Below are positions 25,836-35,061 of a DNA stretch of 39,459 nucleotides, piece by piece. The notes beneath the pieces are model-generated. The model was not told the origin of the DNA. It did no database searches and saw only the letters and a list, made by a program, of their open reading frames with translations. Numbering within the stretch: position 1 is the first letter of the stretch; every line of letters begins with the position of its first letter. The position numbers were made by a program, and so were the translations under genes. This stretch comes from CAYPTY01 sp965659005 (GTDB taxonomy: Bacteria; Bacteroidota; Rhodothermia; Balneolales; Balneolaceae): contig CBFHVG010000081.1 of assembly GCA_965659005.1 (NCBI GenBank), forward strand, positions 1 to 39,459. Reading direction: 5' to 3'.

Positions 25836-27018
25836 AAAACACAGACCTCCGATCTTTCTTATGCTTCGAAATATTAAGCAAGAGTCCAACCATAAATCCT
25901 GCAAATAGCATATTTGTACCACCGTAACTTACAAATGGCATAGGCAGTCCTGTTACCGGTAATAAACCACAAGCAACTAATGCATTTACAAATCCATAAA
26001 GAGCAATAGTAAGTGTACAGGATAGGGCGATGAGCATGCCCAATGAGTCTTCAGCATTTCTAGCTATATAAACTATTCCTCTGATCAGAATAAATGAGAA
26101 TATGAGTACCAGTATACCAGAGCCAAACATACCATACTCTTCGGCGACTATAGCAAATATGAAATCATTATAAGGGGCTGGGAGGAAATCACGTTGTGTG
26201 CTTTTTCCTATTCCAACACCAAATACTTCACCTTTTGCAATTGCAATGAATGATTGTTGCGCTTGATAACCATCTTCAAGAACAAACTCATCACTTTTAA
26301 TATCTTTTATCTGTGTAAGATACTGTTCTACCCGGCTTTGACGAACAGGAGACTGACTTAGAAGAATACTACCACCAAGTATGCCAATAATTACAAGGGC
26401 ACCTAACTGAATCATACTAACACGTCCTACGAACATTACAATCATGCTCATACCTAATAACAAACCTGCAGATGAAAAATCTTCCAACCCAATCAGAGCA
26501 CAGGTACCAAGAACCCAGAACATAACTGGCATAAAAGCTTTTTTGAAGTCTTTGATGTAAGCTTGTTTCTCAGACAGTAAAACAGAAATATGAATTAGTA
26601 GCGCAACAGATGCTACGGATGACGGCTGGAATGAGAACCCGGCGATATTAAGCCAACGTTTTGCACCAAATGTTTCTGTACCAAATGCCAGAACAGCAAT
26701 TAATAGTATCCAGGATATCACAACGCCGAGATGGCTTAATTTTGCAATGGTATGATAGTTGATCTTGGAGGTAATCAGCATAACTATAAATGCGATACCG
26801 AGTTTTATAACATGCCCAAAGATTAAGGCTCCAGCAGATGTGTCTTTTGATTCTGCAAAGTAAGCTATGGATGAGTACACTGCCAGTATACCAAACATCA
26901 TTAGTGTGATAACAGCGATCAGCAGATAGCGGTCAGACCCGCTCCTGGAGGTATCAATATCCTCGGGGCTGCTACCCATCACGTATGAGTAAGATCTATT
27001 TGGCGAAGTGTAGATCAT
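25828..27018 (-). CDS. ftsW: Septal peptidoglycan glycosyltransferase FtsW (SEDS family)
   Basis: A 396-residue inner-membrane SEDS protein with about ten helices that polymerises lipid II at the septum with FtsI. The long periplasmic loop carries GIGKSTQRDFLPAPYNDFIFAIVAEEYG in parts, with the conserved Asp, and the C-terminal part has LPMPFVSYGGTNM. It begins with a hydrophilic stretch of about 30 residues. The ATG at 27018 directly abuts the murD stop, and its end overlaps murG by 8 bases. RodA is a possible alternative by family, but the position inside the dcw cluster fits FtsW. Confidence 0.96.
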   Translation of the reverse strand: MIYTSPNRSYSYVMGSSPEDIDTSRSGSDRYLLIAVITLMMFGILAVYSSIAYFAESKDTSAGALIFGHVIKLGIAFIVMLITSKINYHTIAKLSHLGVVISWILLIAVLAFGTETFGAKRWLNIAGFSFQPSSVASVALLIHISVLLSEKQAYIKDFKKAFMPVMFWVLGTCALIGLEDFSSAGLLLGMSMIVMFVGRVSMIQLGALVIIGILGGSILLSQSPVRQSRVEQYLTQIKDIKSDEFVLEDGYQAQQSFIAIAKGEVFGVGIGKSTQRDFLPAPYNDFIFAIVAEEYGMFGSGILVLIFSFILIRGIVYIARNAEDSLGMLIALSCTLTIALYGFVNALVACGLLPVTGLPMPFVSYGGTNMLFAGFMVGLLLNISKHKKDRRSVFYA

Positions 27019-28380
27019 TTAGAGTTTGTTTACCTCTTCTTTGAATTTATTACCTCGGTCTTCGTAATCGTCAAACATATCGAATGATGCACAAGCAGGG
27101 CTTAGTAGTACAATTTCCCCACGTTTAGTCACTTTATGTGAAGCTCTTACTGCTTCATTCATGCTTTCAGCTTCAATCAGATTGGGAACAAGATCACCGA
27201 GTTCCTTTTTGATTTTATCCTTTGATTCACCAATCGCGATGATTGTATGAACTTTCTCTTTTAGCTGATGATGTAATTCAGAATAGTCGTTGCCTTTATC
27301 TCGTCCACCCAAAATCAAAGTTAAAGGCATGTGAAAACTATCTAAAGCATACCAGACAGCGTTCACATTGGTAGCCTTGCTGTCATTGATATACTTAACT
27401 CCATTAAGAATGCGGACAACTTCTAAACGATGTTCAACGCCTTCAAAAGTCTGAAGACTTTCACGAATTACATCATTTGTGATTTCTGCCGCCCTTGCTG
27501 CTAAAGCTGCCGCCATTCCGTTATTTAGATTATGCTGGCCCGGTAGACCAAGATCATACACTGGCATAAGGGTTTCTTCCTTGTTATTGAATTTGAAGAT
27601 GATATTGTTGTCTCGAACGAATGCTCCTTCCGGAACTTCTTGCTCATTTGAAAAAGCCCAGAAATGAGGATGAGGGCCTTTATCTTTAATCTTACTATCT
27701 ATGAATGATTTAATGACGGGGTCATCAAAGTTGTAAATGAAAAAGTCTTCGTCATTCTGGTTCATACAGATTCTAAATTTAGAAGCTGCATATTGATCAA
27801 AATCATTATTGTATCGATCCAGGTGATCTGGAGTAATATTTAACAATAAACTGCAGAAAGGTTTGAAAGTATCTATATGATCCAGTTGAAAGCTGCTCAC
27901 TTCCAATATGAAGTGGCCGTCTTTTTGATCATCTACTATATCTGAAAAAGCAGTTCCAATATTTCCGCCAACTCCGTGGGGTTCTTTAGCTGTTTTCCAG
28001 GTATGACTAATCCAGTTAGTTACTGTTGTTTTCCCATTACTTCCCGTCGTGGCTATAATGGGAAGATCAGTAAACCAATTTGCGGCTTCTACTTCTGAAT
28101 AAACCATCTTACCAGTATTCAGGTAAAACTGAACTATGGGTACTTCAGTAGGAACTCCAGGACTCACAACAGCAAAATCGGCATTATAAGCCTCATCGCT
28201 ATGTCCACATTCTTCATACCTGATGCCAAGTCTTTCAAAATCAGCTTTCGCATAATCTGCAATAGCCGAGTGATCACTCACAAAAACTTCTGCACCTTTT
28301 TTATGAAGTAATTTAGCAACAGCCACCCCACTTCTGGCTGCTCCAACTACGACGATATGTTTATTCCGAACTTCTATCAT
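27019..28380 (-). CDS. murD: UDP-N-acetylmuramoylalanine--D-glutamate ligase
   Basis: Mur ligase adding D-Glu to UDP-MurNAc-L-Ala in the cytoplasm. The N-terminal nucleotide-binding fold starts HIVVVGAARSGVAVAKLL, the ATP loop is GSNGKTTVTNW at about residue 110, the central domain has LNITPDHLDRY, and the C-terminal domain has YINDSKATNVNAVWYAL and LILGGRDKG, all MurD hallmarks. I choose ATG at 28380 (453 residues), which overlaps the mraY stop as ATGA; the 28 upstream codons are mraY sequence in another frame. It is followed directly by ftsW. Confidence 0.97.
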   Translation of the reverse strand: MIEVRNKHIVVVGAARSGVAVAKLLHKKGAEVFVSDHSAIADYAKADFERLGIRYEECGHSDEAYNADFAVVSPGVPTEVPIVQFYLNTGKMVYSEVEAANWFTDLPIIATTGSNGKTTVTNWISHTWKTAKEPHGVGGNIGTAFSDIVDDQKDGHFILEVSSFQLDHIDTFKPFCSLLLNITPDHLDRYNNDFDQYAASKFRICMNQNDEDFFIYNFDDPVIKSFIDSKIKDKGPHPHFWAFSNEQEVPEGAFVRDNNIIFKFNNKEETLMPVYDLGLPGQHNLNNGMAAALAARAAEITNDVIRESLQTFEGVEHRLEVVRILNGVKYINDSKATNVNAVWYALDSFHMPLTLILGGRDKGNDYSELHHQLKEKVHTIIAIGESKDKIKKELGDLVPNLIEAESMNEAVRASHKVTKRGEIVLLSPACASFDMFDDYEDRGNKFKEEVNKL

Positions 28381-29513
28381 CGCAATTTTAGCGTTAGTAA
28401 ACTGATAATGGCCATCAGAATTGAAATAATCCAAAACCGAACTACTATTTTGGATTCGGACCAACCCTTCATTTCAAAATGATGATGAATTGGAGCCATA
28501 AGAAAAACCCGCTTACCTTCACCGTATTTCTTTTTAGTATAACGGAAGTAGGTAGTCTGAATAATCACAGAAATAGTTTCGAAGAAGAAGACTCCACAAA
28601 TGAAGGGGAGTAGAAGTTCTTTGTGGATCATCAATGCTAGGGCACCAAATGCGCCTCCTAAGGCCAGTGATCCGGTATCTCCCATGAATACAGATGCCGG
28701 GTGTGTGTTATACCAGAGGAATCCTATGCAGGCACCAATTAAAGCAGCACAGAAAATTGTAAGCTCGGATGCAACTGGGAGGTGAATAATGCTAAGGAAT
28801 TCACTGTAATCTTCCCGACCTGTTATATATGAGAATATAGCGAAAACAATACCGCAGATAGCTGATATTCCGGCTGCCAGACCATCTAAACCATCTGTAA
28901 GATTAGTTGCATTACTTGTTGCAGTAATAATGAAAATGCAAACAGGTATATAGATTATCCAACCATAATCAGGGAAGAAATATGCATAATCTACGTTCAC
29001 ATTTTTCAGGAATGGGATGGTAGTAATGGTATTGAAATCAGAGAAATCAGGATGGAAGTACAAAACAGAGCCAAAAATAAGTCCTACAGTAACCTGACCA
29101 GCCAGCTTAAATCGACCTGCTAGACCGCTTTTATCTTTCTTAACTACTTTGATATAATCATCAATGAAGCCAACTATACCCAGTGATAGGGTCACAAAAA
29201 CAATGAGCCAGGCATACACTGAATCCATTTTCATCCAGAGAACAGCAGGTACGATTATGGCTAAAAGAATGATTACACCACCCATTGATGGTGTTCCGGC
29301 TTTAGTCCTGTGATGGTCTAGACCAATATCCTCACGAATCACCTCTTTCAGCTGCATATTGCCAAGCCAGTAGATTATACGTCTTCCAAAAATGAGGCTA
29401 ATAATTAAAGCAGTTGTTGCTGCAAGGGCTGTTCGGGTTGTGATAAATGCAAATACACCAAACCCGGGTGGTTGATATACATCTTCTAGCCATTGGAGTA
29501 ATTCGTATAACAT
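28377..29513 (-). CDS. mraY: Phospho-MurNAc-pentapeptide translocase
   Basis: A 378-residue membrane enzyme with about ten helices that transfers phospho-MurNAc-pentapeptide to undecaprenyl phosphate, making lipid I. Signatures seen are GTPSMGG near the N-terminus, FIDDYIKVVKKDKSGL with the Asp pair, NATNLTDGLDGLAAG, PASVFMGDTGSLALGG, and the C-terminal PIHHHFEMKGWSE. It is longer than the E. coli enzyme by a few loop residues (around 150-180), as in Bacteroidota. Its ATG shares one base with the murE stop (TAATG) and its stop overlaps murD. Confidence 0.98.
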   Translation of the reverse strand: MLYELLQWLEDVYQPPGFGVFAFITTRTALAATTALIISLIFGRRIIYWLGNMQLKEVIREDIGLDHHRTKAGTPSMGGVIILLAIIVPAVLWMKMDSVYAWLIVFVTLSLGIVGFIDDYIKVVKKDKSGLAGRFKLAGQVTVGLIFGSVLYFHPDFSDFNTITTIPFLKNVNVDYAYFFPDYGWIIYIPVCIFIITATSNATNLTDGLDGLAAGISAICGIVFAIFSYITGREDYSEFLSIIHLPVASELTIFCAALIGACIGFLWYNTHPASVFMGDTGSLALGGAFGALALMIHKELLLPFICGVFFFETISVIIQTTYFRYTKKKYGEGKRVFLMAPIHHHFEMKGWSESKIVVRFWIISILMAIISLLTLKLR

Positions 29514-30991
29514 TATTGATCCCCTGCGTTATTTGGTAATTCTGCTCTGTGGTGCAAAGCTTCTCTAGCAATTACTCTGTCATCGAATTGAGCTCTTTCA
29601 CCATTTACTTCCTGATAATCTTCATGCCCTTTACCGGCAATCAGTATGATATCGCTTGGCGTGGCGGCATTTATTGCGTGATAAATAGCTTCTTTTCTAT
29701 CAACGAACTGCGAAATAGCTGATTTCAGTGCAAAACCATTCATAATGTCACCAATGATGTGCTGAGGATCTTCAAAACGAGGGTTATCGCTTGTAACCAC
29801 TACATAATCAGCCAGTTTCTCTGAAATTTTTGCCATTTCAGGTCGCTTTGCTACATCTCGATTGCCTCCGCATCCAAAAACTACCCACAGTTTCTGGTGA
29901 TCAGCTTTTAAGGATTTTAGAGTTTCTAGTACATTCTCTAGAGCATGTGGTGAATGGGCATAGTCAACTATTACATATGGACAGCTTTCAACTTTGATGC
30001 TTTCCATTCTACCAGGTGCGCCAGCTATTTCACCAAAGGCAGCTATGATTTCTTCGTTAGGAAGGTCAAGTGCTCTACATATCAAATAAGCTGTAGCTAG
30101 ATTATATGCATTAAATAAGCCTACAAGGGGAGAGCTAATGCTGGTATCTTCTACATTGATGATAAGTCCGTCTGCATCATTTGAGATTAATGCACATTCA
30201 TAAAGAGAATCCCCAACAAAGCCGAAGTCATATATTGTAGCGTTACTGTCTTCCACCATATACGAGCCTCTAGGATCATCTGTGTTGATCACAGCAATGG
30301 AATCACCTGTTAACCCATCAAAAAGCATTTTCTTGGCTTTAGCATACTCTTCAACGGTTTCATGATAATCCAGATGGTCGTGAGAAAGGTTGGTAAAAGC
30401 GGTCACGTCGAAATTTACCCCACCAATTCTATGCTGATGCAAAGCATGAGAAGAAACTTCCATTACAAGATATTCGGTGCCTATTTCAAGCATCTTCGAC
30501 ATATCGGAAGCTAAATCTAGTGGGTCAGCTGTGGTTAGTTTACTTTCGAACATTTCATCCTGCAAGTAATTAGCCACTGTGCCAAGCATTGCGGCATTTT
30601 TATTCAGATGTCTAAGTACTTTGTAAACAAGTGTAGCTGTGGTTGTTTTACCATTTGTACCCGTTATTCCAATAATTTTTAGCTTTTCTGCAGGGTTTCC
30701 CGCAAAAGCTTGTGCTAATTTTCCCAGAATAGCGCGGGTATTTTCGACTTCAATTACAGAAATGTCTTTATTCGTATAGAACGACTCCTCACAGATTATT
30801 ACAGCCGCACCACGTTCAATTGCATCATCAATGAAAATATGACCGTCAACTTCAGTCCCCCTAATAGCAATAAAAACAGAACCTTCAGTAACTTTTCTTG
30901 AGTCTTGAATAAGCGGACCAAAATCACCTTCCTTGTCAGGAAGTGTAACGTCCAGCGGTACACAAAGATCAACTAAAGCACTAATTTCCAT
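29513..30991 (-). CDS. murE: UDP-MurNAc-tripeptide synthetase (meso-diaminopimelate-adding)
   Basis: Mur ligase adding the third stem residue. The ATP loop is GITGTNGKTTT at about 108-118, followed by EVSSHAL and FTNLSHDHLDYH. The C-terminal domain has DNPRFEDP, and the DNPR form is the marker for meso-diaminopimelate specificity rather than lysine, so the cell wall is predicted to be the Gram-negative A1-gamma type. 492 residues is the usual length. The ATG at 30991 lies 11 bases inside the end of ftsI, and the stop shares one base with mraY. Confidence 0.97.
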   Translation of the reverse strand: MEISALVDLCVPLDVTLPDKEGDFGPLIQDSRKVTEGSVFIAIRGTEVDGHIFIDDAIERGAAVIICEESFYTNKDISVIEVENTRAILGKLAQAFAGNPAEKLKIIGITGTNGKTTTATLVYKVLRHLNKNAAMLGTVANYLQDEMFESKLTTADPLDLASDMSKMLEIGTEYLVMEVSSHALHQHRIGGVNFDVTAFTNLSHDHLDYHETVEEYAKAKKMLFDGLTGDSIAVINTDDPRGSYMVEDSNATIYDFGFVGDSLYECALISNDADGLIINVEDTSISSPLVGLFNAYNLATAYLICRALDLPNEEIIAAFGEIAGAPGRMESIKVESCPYVIVDYAHSPHALENVLETLKSLKADHQKLWVVFGCGGNRDVAKRPEMAKISEKLADYVVVTSDNPRFEDPQHIIGDIMNGFALKSAISQFVDRKEAIYHAINAATPSDIILIAGKGHEDYQEVNGERAQFDDRVIAREALHHRAELPNNAGDQ

Positions 30992-33143
30992 TAGCTGCCA
31001 CTACTGAGTTTAAATTTTCCATTGATTTAGCTTTACCGCGAATGGTCACGGTTAAACCTTTTTTCATCACTTCACCGGCTTTTGGATACTGTGCGAATAC
31101 AGTACCGGAACCGATCATTTCAGTTTTAAAACCAAGTTTGGTGAGTTCATGCAAAGCTTTTCTCATGTGAATTCCTTTGAGCGGAGGAATTTCAGCATAT
31201 CCTTCTTTGATGCTTGCACTATCAGATTCTGCAATTGTTTCCGAAAGAATAAGACTGACTTTTTCTTTTTCAATTAAGACACTACCGGCATCTGGCCATT
31301 GATCAATAACCTTTTCACCCATTCCGTCCAGTGTATATTCTAAAGACAAATTATTCAGAACTACTTTGGCTTCATCTTTAGATAAACCGATGATGAGAGG
31401 AACCTTGGCTTCTGCCAGGATTTCACTCTCACCAAGGTTCATTTCTCTCTGGATGTCATCATCCAGTCCCGCAATGCGGGTAGCCGTCTGTCTGAAGATT
31501 GGTCCGGCAGCATAACCGCCGTAAACACTTGTTTTTGGTTCGTCAAGCAAAACATAGATCACATATTTCGGATCATGTGATGGAAAGAATCCTGTAAATG
31601 ATGCGCGGTAGAAATTTTGGTAACGGCCTTCCACTACTTTTTTAGCCGTTCCGGTTTTACCCGCAATGGATAAACCTTCAACATTCGCCCAACCAGCTGT
31701 TCCTGAATCCTCTAAAACACTTTCAAAAACAGGTAGGAGTTTTTCCAATGTCCGTTTTTTAGCAATCTTTCGGATTTCAATTGGTTCATTTTCAGTGATT
31801 ACATTTCCTTTGTCATCTACAATTTTATCAACTACATAGGGTCTCATTAGTTTGCCACCGTTTGCAAATGCACCATAAGCTGAAGTAACCTGAAGAGGCG
31901 TTGTCAGTATCTCATAACCATGAGCAATAAATGGCAATGTTACCGCACTCCAGTCATAAGGTTTAGCTAATGAACCGGCTACTTCTCCTGAAATATCAAT
32001 ATTAGTAAGAGTACCGAAACCCATATTTCTTGCATACTGATAAAAGACTTCGGGCTTTAGTCGCATCGCTATCTCAGCAGTTGCAACATTAGATGACTTT
32101 TGAATCACTTCTACAAAATTGATGGTACCTAATGGATCGTGGTCACGGATCGGAAGGCCATAAACCTCCATCACCCCATCTCCGGTATCGAATTCTTCAT
32201 CAAAATCGACAACCCCTTGTTCTACGGCAGAAATTGCTGTGACTAGTTTGAAGGTAGATCCCGGTTCAATTCTATCAGCTATTGCAAAGTTTCTGCGATC
32301 CTCAACATCATATATTCCAGGCTGATTAGGATCAAATGTGGGATAATTGGCCATGGCTTTGATTGCACCCGTCTCCGGATCCATTACTATAGCTGTACCA
32401 TAATTTGATTTTGTTCTAACTACACCTGCTTTTAACTCGTCTTCAAGAATGGCCTGGATGTAGGCATCGATTGTAGTATGGACAGAATATCCTTGTACAG
32501 GGAGTTTTCGAGGAGCTCCTACATATGCAAAAATTCTGTTTTGAGGATCTCGACGAACCTGTTGTTGTCCTTCCTTACCCTTCAATTCATCATTATAATA
32601 TGATTCAATGCCGGATCGACCATTTAGGTCGTGATTTACAAAACCAAGAACATGAGCTGCAAGAGAACCAAATGTATATTTCCTCTTAAAATTCTCTTCT
32701 ATTATTACACCTCGAATATCAAGCTGATCAATGGCTTCTTTTTGAGTAACACTCAGATTTTTAGCAAGGACAACATATCTGGACCTTACAGGTGCATTAT
32801 TAAGTTTTCTGTGAAATTCATTAGCACCAAGCCCGGTAACTTCACCCATTTTCTGAAAAAGAAGGTCAACATCATCCTTAGTAAGCTCAGGTACTTTAGG
32901 ATCAAGAGCGATTTTGTAATCAGCTACATTTGTAACGAGAAGGGTACCGTTTGAGTCGTAAATTTGTCCGCGTTCAGCCGGGATGGGGATATTTTCAATA
33001 GCTTGTTTGCTCCAGAGTGTTCTTAACTCTTCACCCTTAATAACATTGATTCTGATCATCTGGAATGCAAGGGCACAGGGGAGTAGCAGTATTAAGCCTA
33101 ATACAAGGAACATGCGACTTAAAATGGCTGTGCGTTCGTTCAT
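30981..33143 (-). CDS. ftsI: Septal transpeptidase FtsI (penicillin-binding protein 3 type) with PASTA domains
   Basis: A 720-residue class B penicillin-binding protein. One N-terminal membrane helix (about 8-28), a pedestal domain beginning PAERGQIYDSNGTLL, then the transpeptidase with Ser296 in STFK, SSN in the middle and KTG at about 496-498. After about residue 575 two PASTA-like domains follow (one starting VPLIIGLSKDEAKVVL, the next IPPLKGIHMRKAL). It crosslinks septal peptidoglycan with FtsW. PASTA-bearing versions (SpoVD-like) are usual in Bacteroidota and Firmicutes, unlike E. coli. It begins 6 bases after ftsL and overlaps murE by 11 bases. Confidence 0.96.
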   Translation of the reverse strand: MNERTAILSRMFLVLGLILLLPCALAFQMIRINVIKGEELRTLWSKQAIENIPIPAERGQIYDSNGTLLVTNVADYKIALDPKVPELTKDDVDLLFQKMGEVTGLGANEFHRKLNNAPVRSRYVVLAKNLSVTQKEAIDQLDIRGVIIEENFKRKYTFGSLAAHVLGFVNHDLNGRSGIESYYNDELKGKEGQQQVRRDPQNRIFAYVGAPRKLPVQGYSVHTTIDAYIQAILEDELKAGVVRTKSNYGTAIVMDPETGAIKAMANYPTFDPNQPGIYDVEDRRNFAIADRIEPGSTFKLVTAISAVEQGVVDFDEEFDTGDGVMEVYGLPIRDHDPLGTINFVEVIQKSSNVATAEIAMRLKPEVFYQYARNMGFGTLTNIDISGEVAGSLAKPYDWSAVTLPFIAHGYEILTTPLQVTSAYGAFANGGKLMRPYVVDKIVDDKGNVITENEPIEIRKIAKKRTLEKLLPVFESVLEDSGTAGWANVEGLSIAGKTGTAKKVVEGRYQNFYRASFTGFFPSHDPKYVIYVLLDEPKTSVYGGYAAGPIFRQTATRIAGLDDDIQREMNLGESEILAEAKVPLIIGLSKDEAKVVLNNLSLEYTLDGMGEKVIDQWPDAGSVLIEKEKVSLILSETIAESDSASIKEGYAEIPPLKGIHMRKALHELTKLGFKTEMIGSGTVFAQYPKAGEVMKKGLTVTIRGKAKSMENLNSVVAANGN

Positions 33144-33149
33144 CAGGGT

Positions 33150-33560
33150 CTACTCCTTTACCTTGATTACTTGATCGGCAGGGCCTTTGTCAATAAAGCC
33201 GAGTTCTTTTGCTCTTTCATAAATTTCAGATGGACCAACTAGTTTATCATACTCAAGTTTGTATTCATCGTGAATACTTTTCGCTTTTGAGTATTCTTGT
33301 TCCAATACCTGAATTTCATTGAGCAATTTTTGTGTGGAGAACACATGACTGAGATACAAAAAACCGAAAGTCCCTAAACCTAAAATAGCCAGGAATATTT
33401 TCCATGGCTTTATTTGAGGGATGGTGATCTTTTTAGCTTCAGGTATGTTAGCTTTTCTAGCCTTCTCTTTCTTGTCGTACTTTTTATTCAGTTCAGGTAT
33501 TTTGACTTTCCGCATATTTGGTTGAAAGTCGGTACGGCGAAGTGGGGATTGTACCATCAT
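33150..33560 (-). CDS. ftsL: FtsL-like cell division protein
   Basis: A 136-residue bitopic protein: a long basic cytoplasmic N-terminus (about 55 residues, rich in Lys and Arg), one membrane helix (about 54-73), then a periplasmic coiled coil (LLNEIQVLEQEYSKAKSIHDEYKLE) and the short ERAKELGFIDKG end typical of FtsL/DivIC proteins. It forms the FtsQLB complex that activates FtsW-FtsI. Sequence similarity to E. coli FtsL is slight; topology and the position between rsmH and ftsI decide the call. Its ATG overlaps the rsmH stop (ATGA). Confidence 0.88.
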   Translation of the reverse strand: MMVQSPLRRTDFQPNMRKVKIPELNKKYDKKEKARKANIPEAKKITIPQIKPWKIFLAILGLGTFGFLYLSHVFSTQKLLNEIQVLEQEYSKAKSIHDEYKLEYDKLVGPSEIYERAKELGFIDKGPADQVIKVKE

Positions 33561-34483
33561 GATTGCTGCCCTCCTGTTTTTTCAGCAATCCTTAGCTTGG
33601 CACTTCTTGAAGCCGGATTTCGGTCTATTTCTTCCTGAGTTGGAGTAATAACCTGTCTGTTGATGATATTTAATGGGGATAGTGGATTTCCGTAGAAATC
33701 TTTTTTTATCTCACCTTTGAGATTTCCTGATTTGAAGAATCTTTTTACGATTCGATCTTCAAGTGAATGATAGGAGATGATTACCAGTCTACCTCCCTCG
33801 GTTAGAATGTCTAATGATTGCGTCAGAACATCTTCCAGTACCTGTAACTCCTTGTTAACTTCTATTCGGATGGCCTGAAAAACGCGAGCTAGACTCTTTA
33901 CTTCAAATTTTTTAGGGACAACATCTGCGATTACCGACCGCAGATTTTGTGTTGTCTCGATGGGACGGTTTTCAATAATTGTTCGAGCTATTTTCCTGCT
34001 ATTCTTTTCTTCTCCATAATGAAAGATCACATCCCTTAGATCCTCATATGAATAATTATTAACCACTTCATAAGCTGAACCGGAAGTTAAATTTCCCATT
34101 CTCATATCAAGTGGTCCATCTTCCTGAAAACTGAAGCCGCGATCGCCTTCTTTTATTTGATGTGTAGAAACACCCAGATCAAGTAGGATGCCATCAACTT
34201 TTCCATGGTATTCAGGGGAGAGTAGTGTATCCAGATAACCGAAATTTCCTTTCAGAGTTTGGAATCTGGGGTCGTTACCGATTCTGGATGTAGCAGCTGA
34301 TAAAGCTTCGTCATCCTGATCTACTCCAAAAAGGGTGCCGTCTGTAGATAATCTTGACAGGATCTCGACGGAATGCCCGCCGCCGCCAAGGGTACCATCT
34401 ATATATATACCTGATGGATTTGTGATGAGGGCGTCAATCGTTTCCTCGAGTAGTACTGGGATATGCTCATGATATGTAGTCAT
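33557..34483 (-). CDS. rsmH: 16S rRNA (cytosine(1402)-N(4))-methyltransferase
   Basis: SAM-dependent methyltransferase (MraW) that modifies C1402 of 16S rRNA near the decoding centre. The SAM loop is DGTLGGGGHSVEIL near residue 30, followed by VDGILLDLGVSTHQI, FSFQEDGPLDMRM, and the C-terminal VIISYHSLEDRIVKRFF and KLRIAEK. I choose ATG at 34483 (MTTYHEHIPVLLEE, 308 residues), one base after the mraZ stop (TGACATG). An ATG at 34495 would overlap mraZ by 11 bases and is less like the family; the longer open frame above it is mraZ sequence out of frame. Confidence 0.97.
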   Translation of the reverse strand: MTTYHEHIPVLLEETIDALITNPSGIYIDGTLGGGGHSVEILSRLSTDGTLFGVDQDDEALSAATSRIGNDPRFQTLKGNFGYLDTLLSPEYHGKVDGILLDLGVSTHQIKEGDRGFSFQEDGPLDMRMGNLTSGSAYEVVNNYSYEDLRDVIFHYGEEKNSRKIARTIIENRPIETTQNLRSVIADVVPKKFEVKSLARVFQAIRIEVNKELQVLEDVLTQSLDILTEGGRLVIISYHSLEDRIVKRFFKSGNLKGEIKKDFYGNPLSPLNIINRQVITPTQEEIDRNPASRSAKLRIAEKTGGQQS

Positions 34484-34484
34484 G

Positions 34485-34955
34485 TCAGCTATCATTTGCA
34501 TCCAGATTAATTCCGCCCAGTACATTTTCAAAAAGCTCTTCTCTTGCTTCATCAGTAAAGTTTGCATCCAGTTCGTCAAGTTTTTCAGGCGACCAGATTT
34601 CAACAAATTCACCAACACCAATAAATAGAGCTTTTGTAGTGATTCCTGCGTATTCCTTGAGATGTTGGGGGATAGGAATACGGTTTTGCTTGTCTAGCGT
34701 AAGGTCTTCAGCGTAGCGTAAGAAGTTTCTTTTGACCAAACGACCTTGTTTCGAGAAGGAATTTATGCTGAGTAATTTATTTTCTACTACTTCCCATTCA
34801 TTTTCAGGGTATAAATAGATACAAGGGTCGATTCCACGCAGAAGTGTAAGCCTGTCCTGCGCATCAGGATGGAGTGCTTTGCGTAGCTTTAGAGGAAAGG
34901 CAACACGGCCCTTCACGTCTACACTATGCTCATATTCTCCTTTAAAAGTCGGCAC
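34485..34955 (-). CDS. mraZ: Transcriptional regulator MraZ
   Basis: A 156-residue protein with two SpoVT-AbrB-type domains: FKGEYEHSVDVKGRVAFPLKLRKAL in parts at the start, and LTLDKQNRIPIPQHLKEYAGI in parts near residue 80. MraZ forms a ring-shaped oligomer that binds spaced TGGG repeats in its own promoter and represses the dcw cluster in E. coli. The start is GTG at 34955: it gives the family N-terminus and an in-frame TAA lies five codons upstream. It is the first gene of the cluster, with matching GTGGG boxes about 50-75 bases upstream. Confidence 0.95.
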   Translation of the reverse strand: MPTFKGEYEHSVDVKGRVAFPLKLRKALHPDAQDRLTLLRGIDPCIYLYPENEWEVVENKLLSINSFSKQGRLVKRNFLRYAEDLTLDKQNRIPIPQHLKEYAGITTKALFIGVGEFVEIWSPEKLDELDANFTDEAREELFENVLGGINLDANDS

Positions 34956-35006
34956 GATTGGAATCGATTAGTTGCTAGATTGCTATACATGAAATAAAAG
35001 AAAATC

Positions 35007-35031
35007 CCCACTTTCTCCCACTTCATCCCAC
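35007..35031 (-). promoter_or_regulatory. MraZ operator: three GTGGG boxes with 10-bp spacing
   Basis: On the minus strand GTGGG occurs at 35031-35027, 35021-35017 and 35011-35007, each start exactly 10 bases apart, so all face one side of the helix. This equals the known MraZ recognition pattern (direct TGGG repeats with short spacers). The first box abuts the predicted -10 element, so bound MraZ would block transcription start of its own cluster. Confidence 0.8.
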
Positions 35032-35061
35032 AATGTACCCTAAATCAATCCAAATAGTCAA
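35032..35061 (-). promoter_or_regulatory. Candidate sigma70-like promoter of the dcw cluster
   Basis: TTGACT (35061-35056) as -35 and TACATT (35037-35032) as -10, 18 bases apart on the minus strand. The predicted start would fall near 35025, inside the GTGGG boxes, giving a leader of about 70 bases to the mraZ GTG. Spacing and position are good, but the -10 matches the consensus at only 4 of 6 bases. Confidence 0.5.

Noticed and set aside
25836..25922. Longer open frame upstream of the murG ATG
   Set aside because: The extra 29 codons are ftsW coding sequence read out of frame and do not resemble MurG; the family N-terminus begins at 25835.
28381..28464. Longer open frame upstream of the murD ATG
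   Set aside because: These 28 codons lie inside mraY in another frame; the ATGA overlap at 28380 gives the proper MurD N-terminus.
34484..34621. Longer open frame upstream of the rsmH ATG
   Set aside because: It overlaps mraZ out of frame; the ATG at 34483, one base after the mraZ stop, gives the normal RsmH start.
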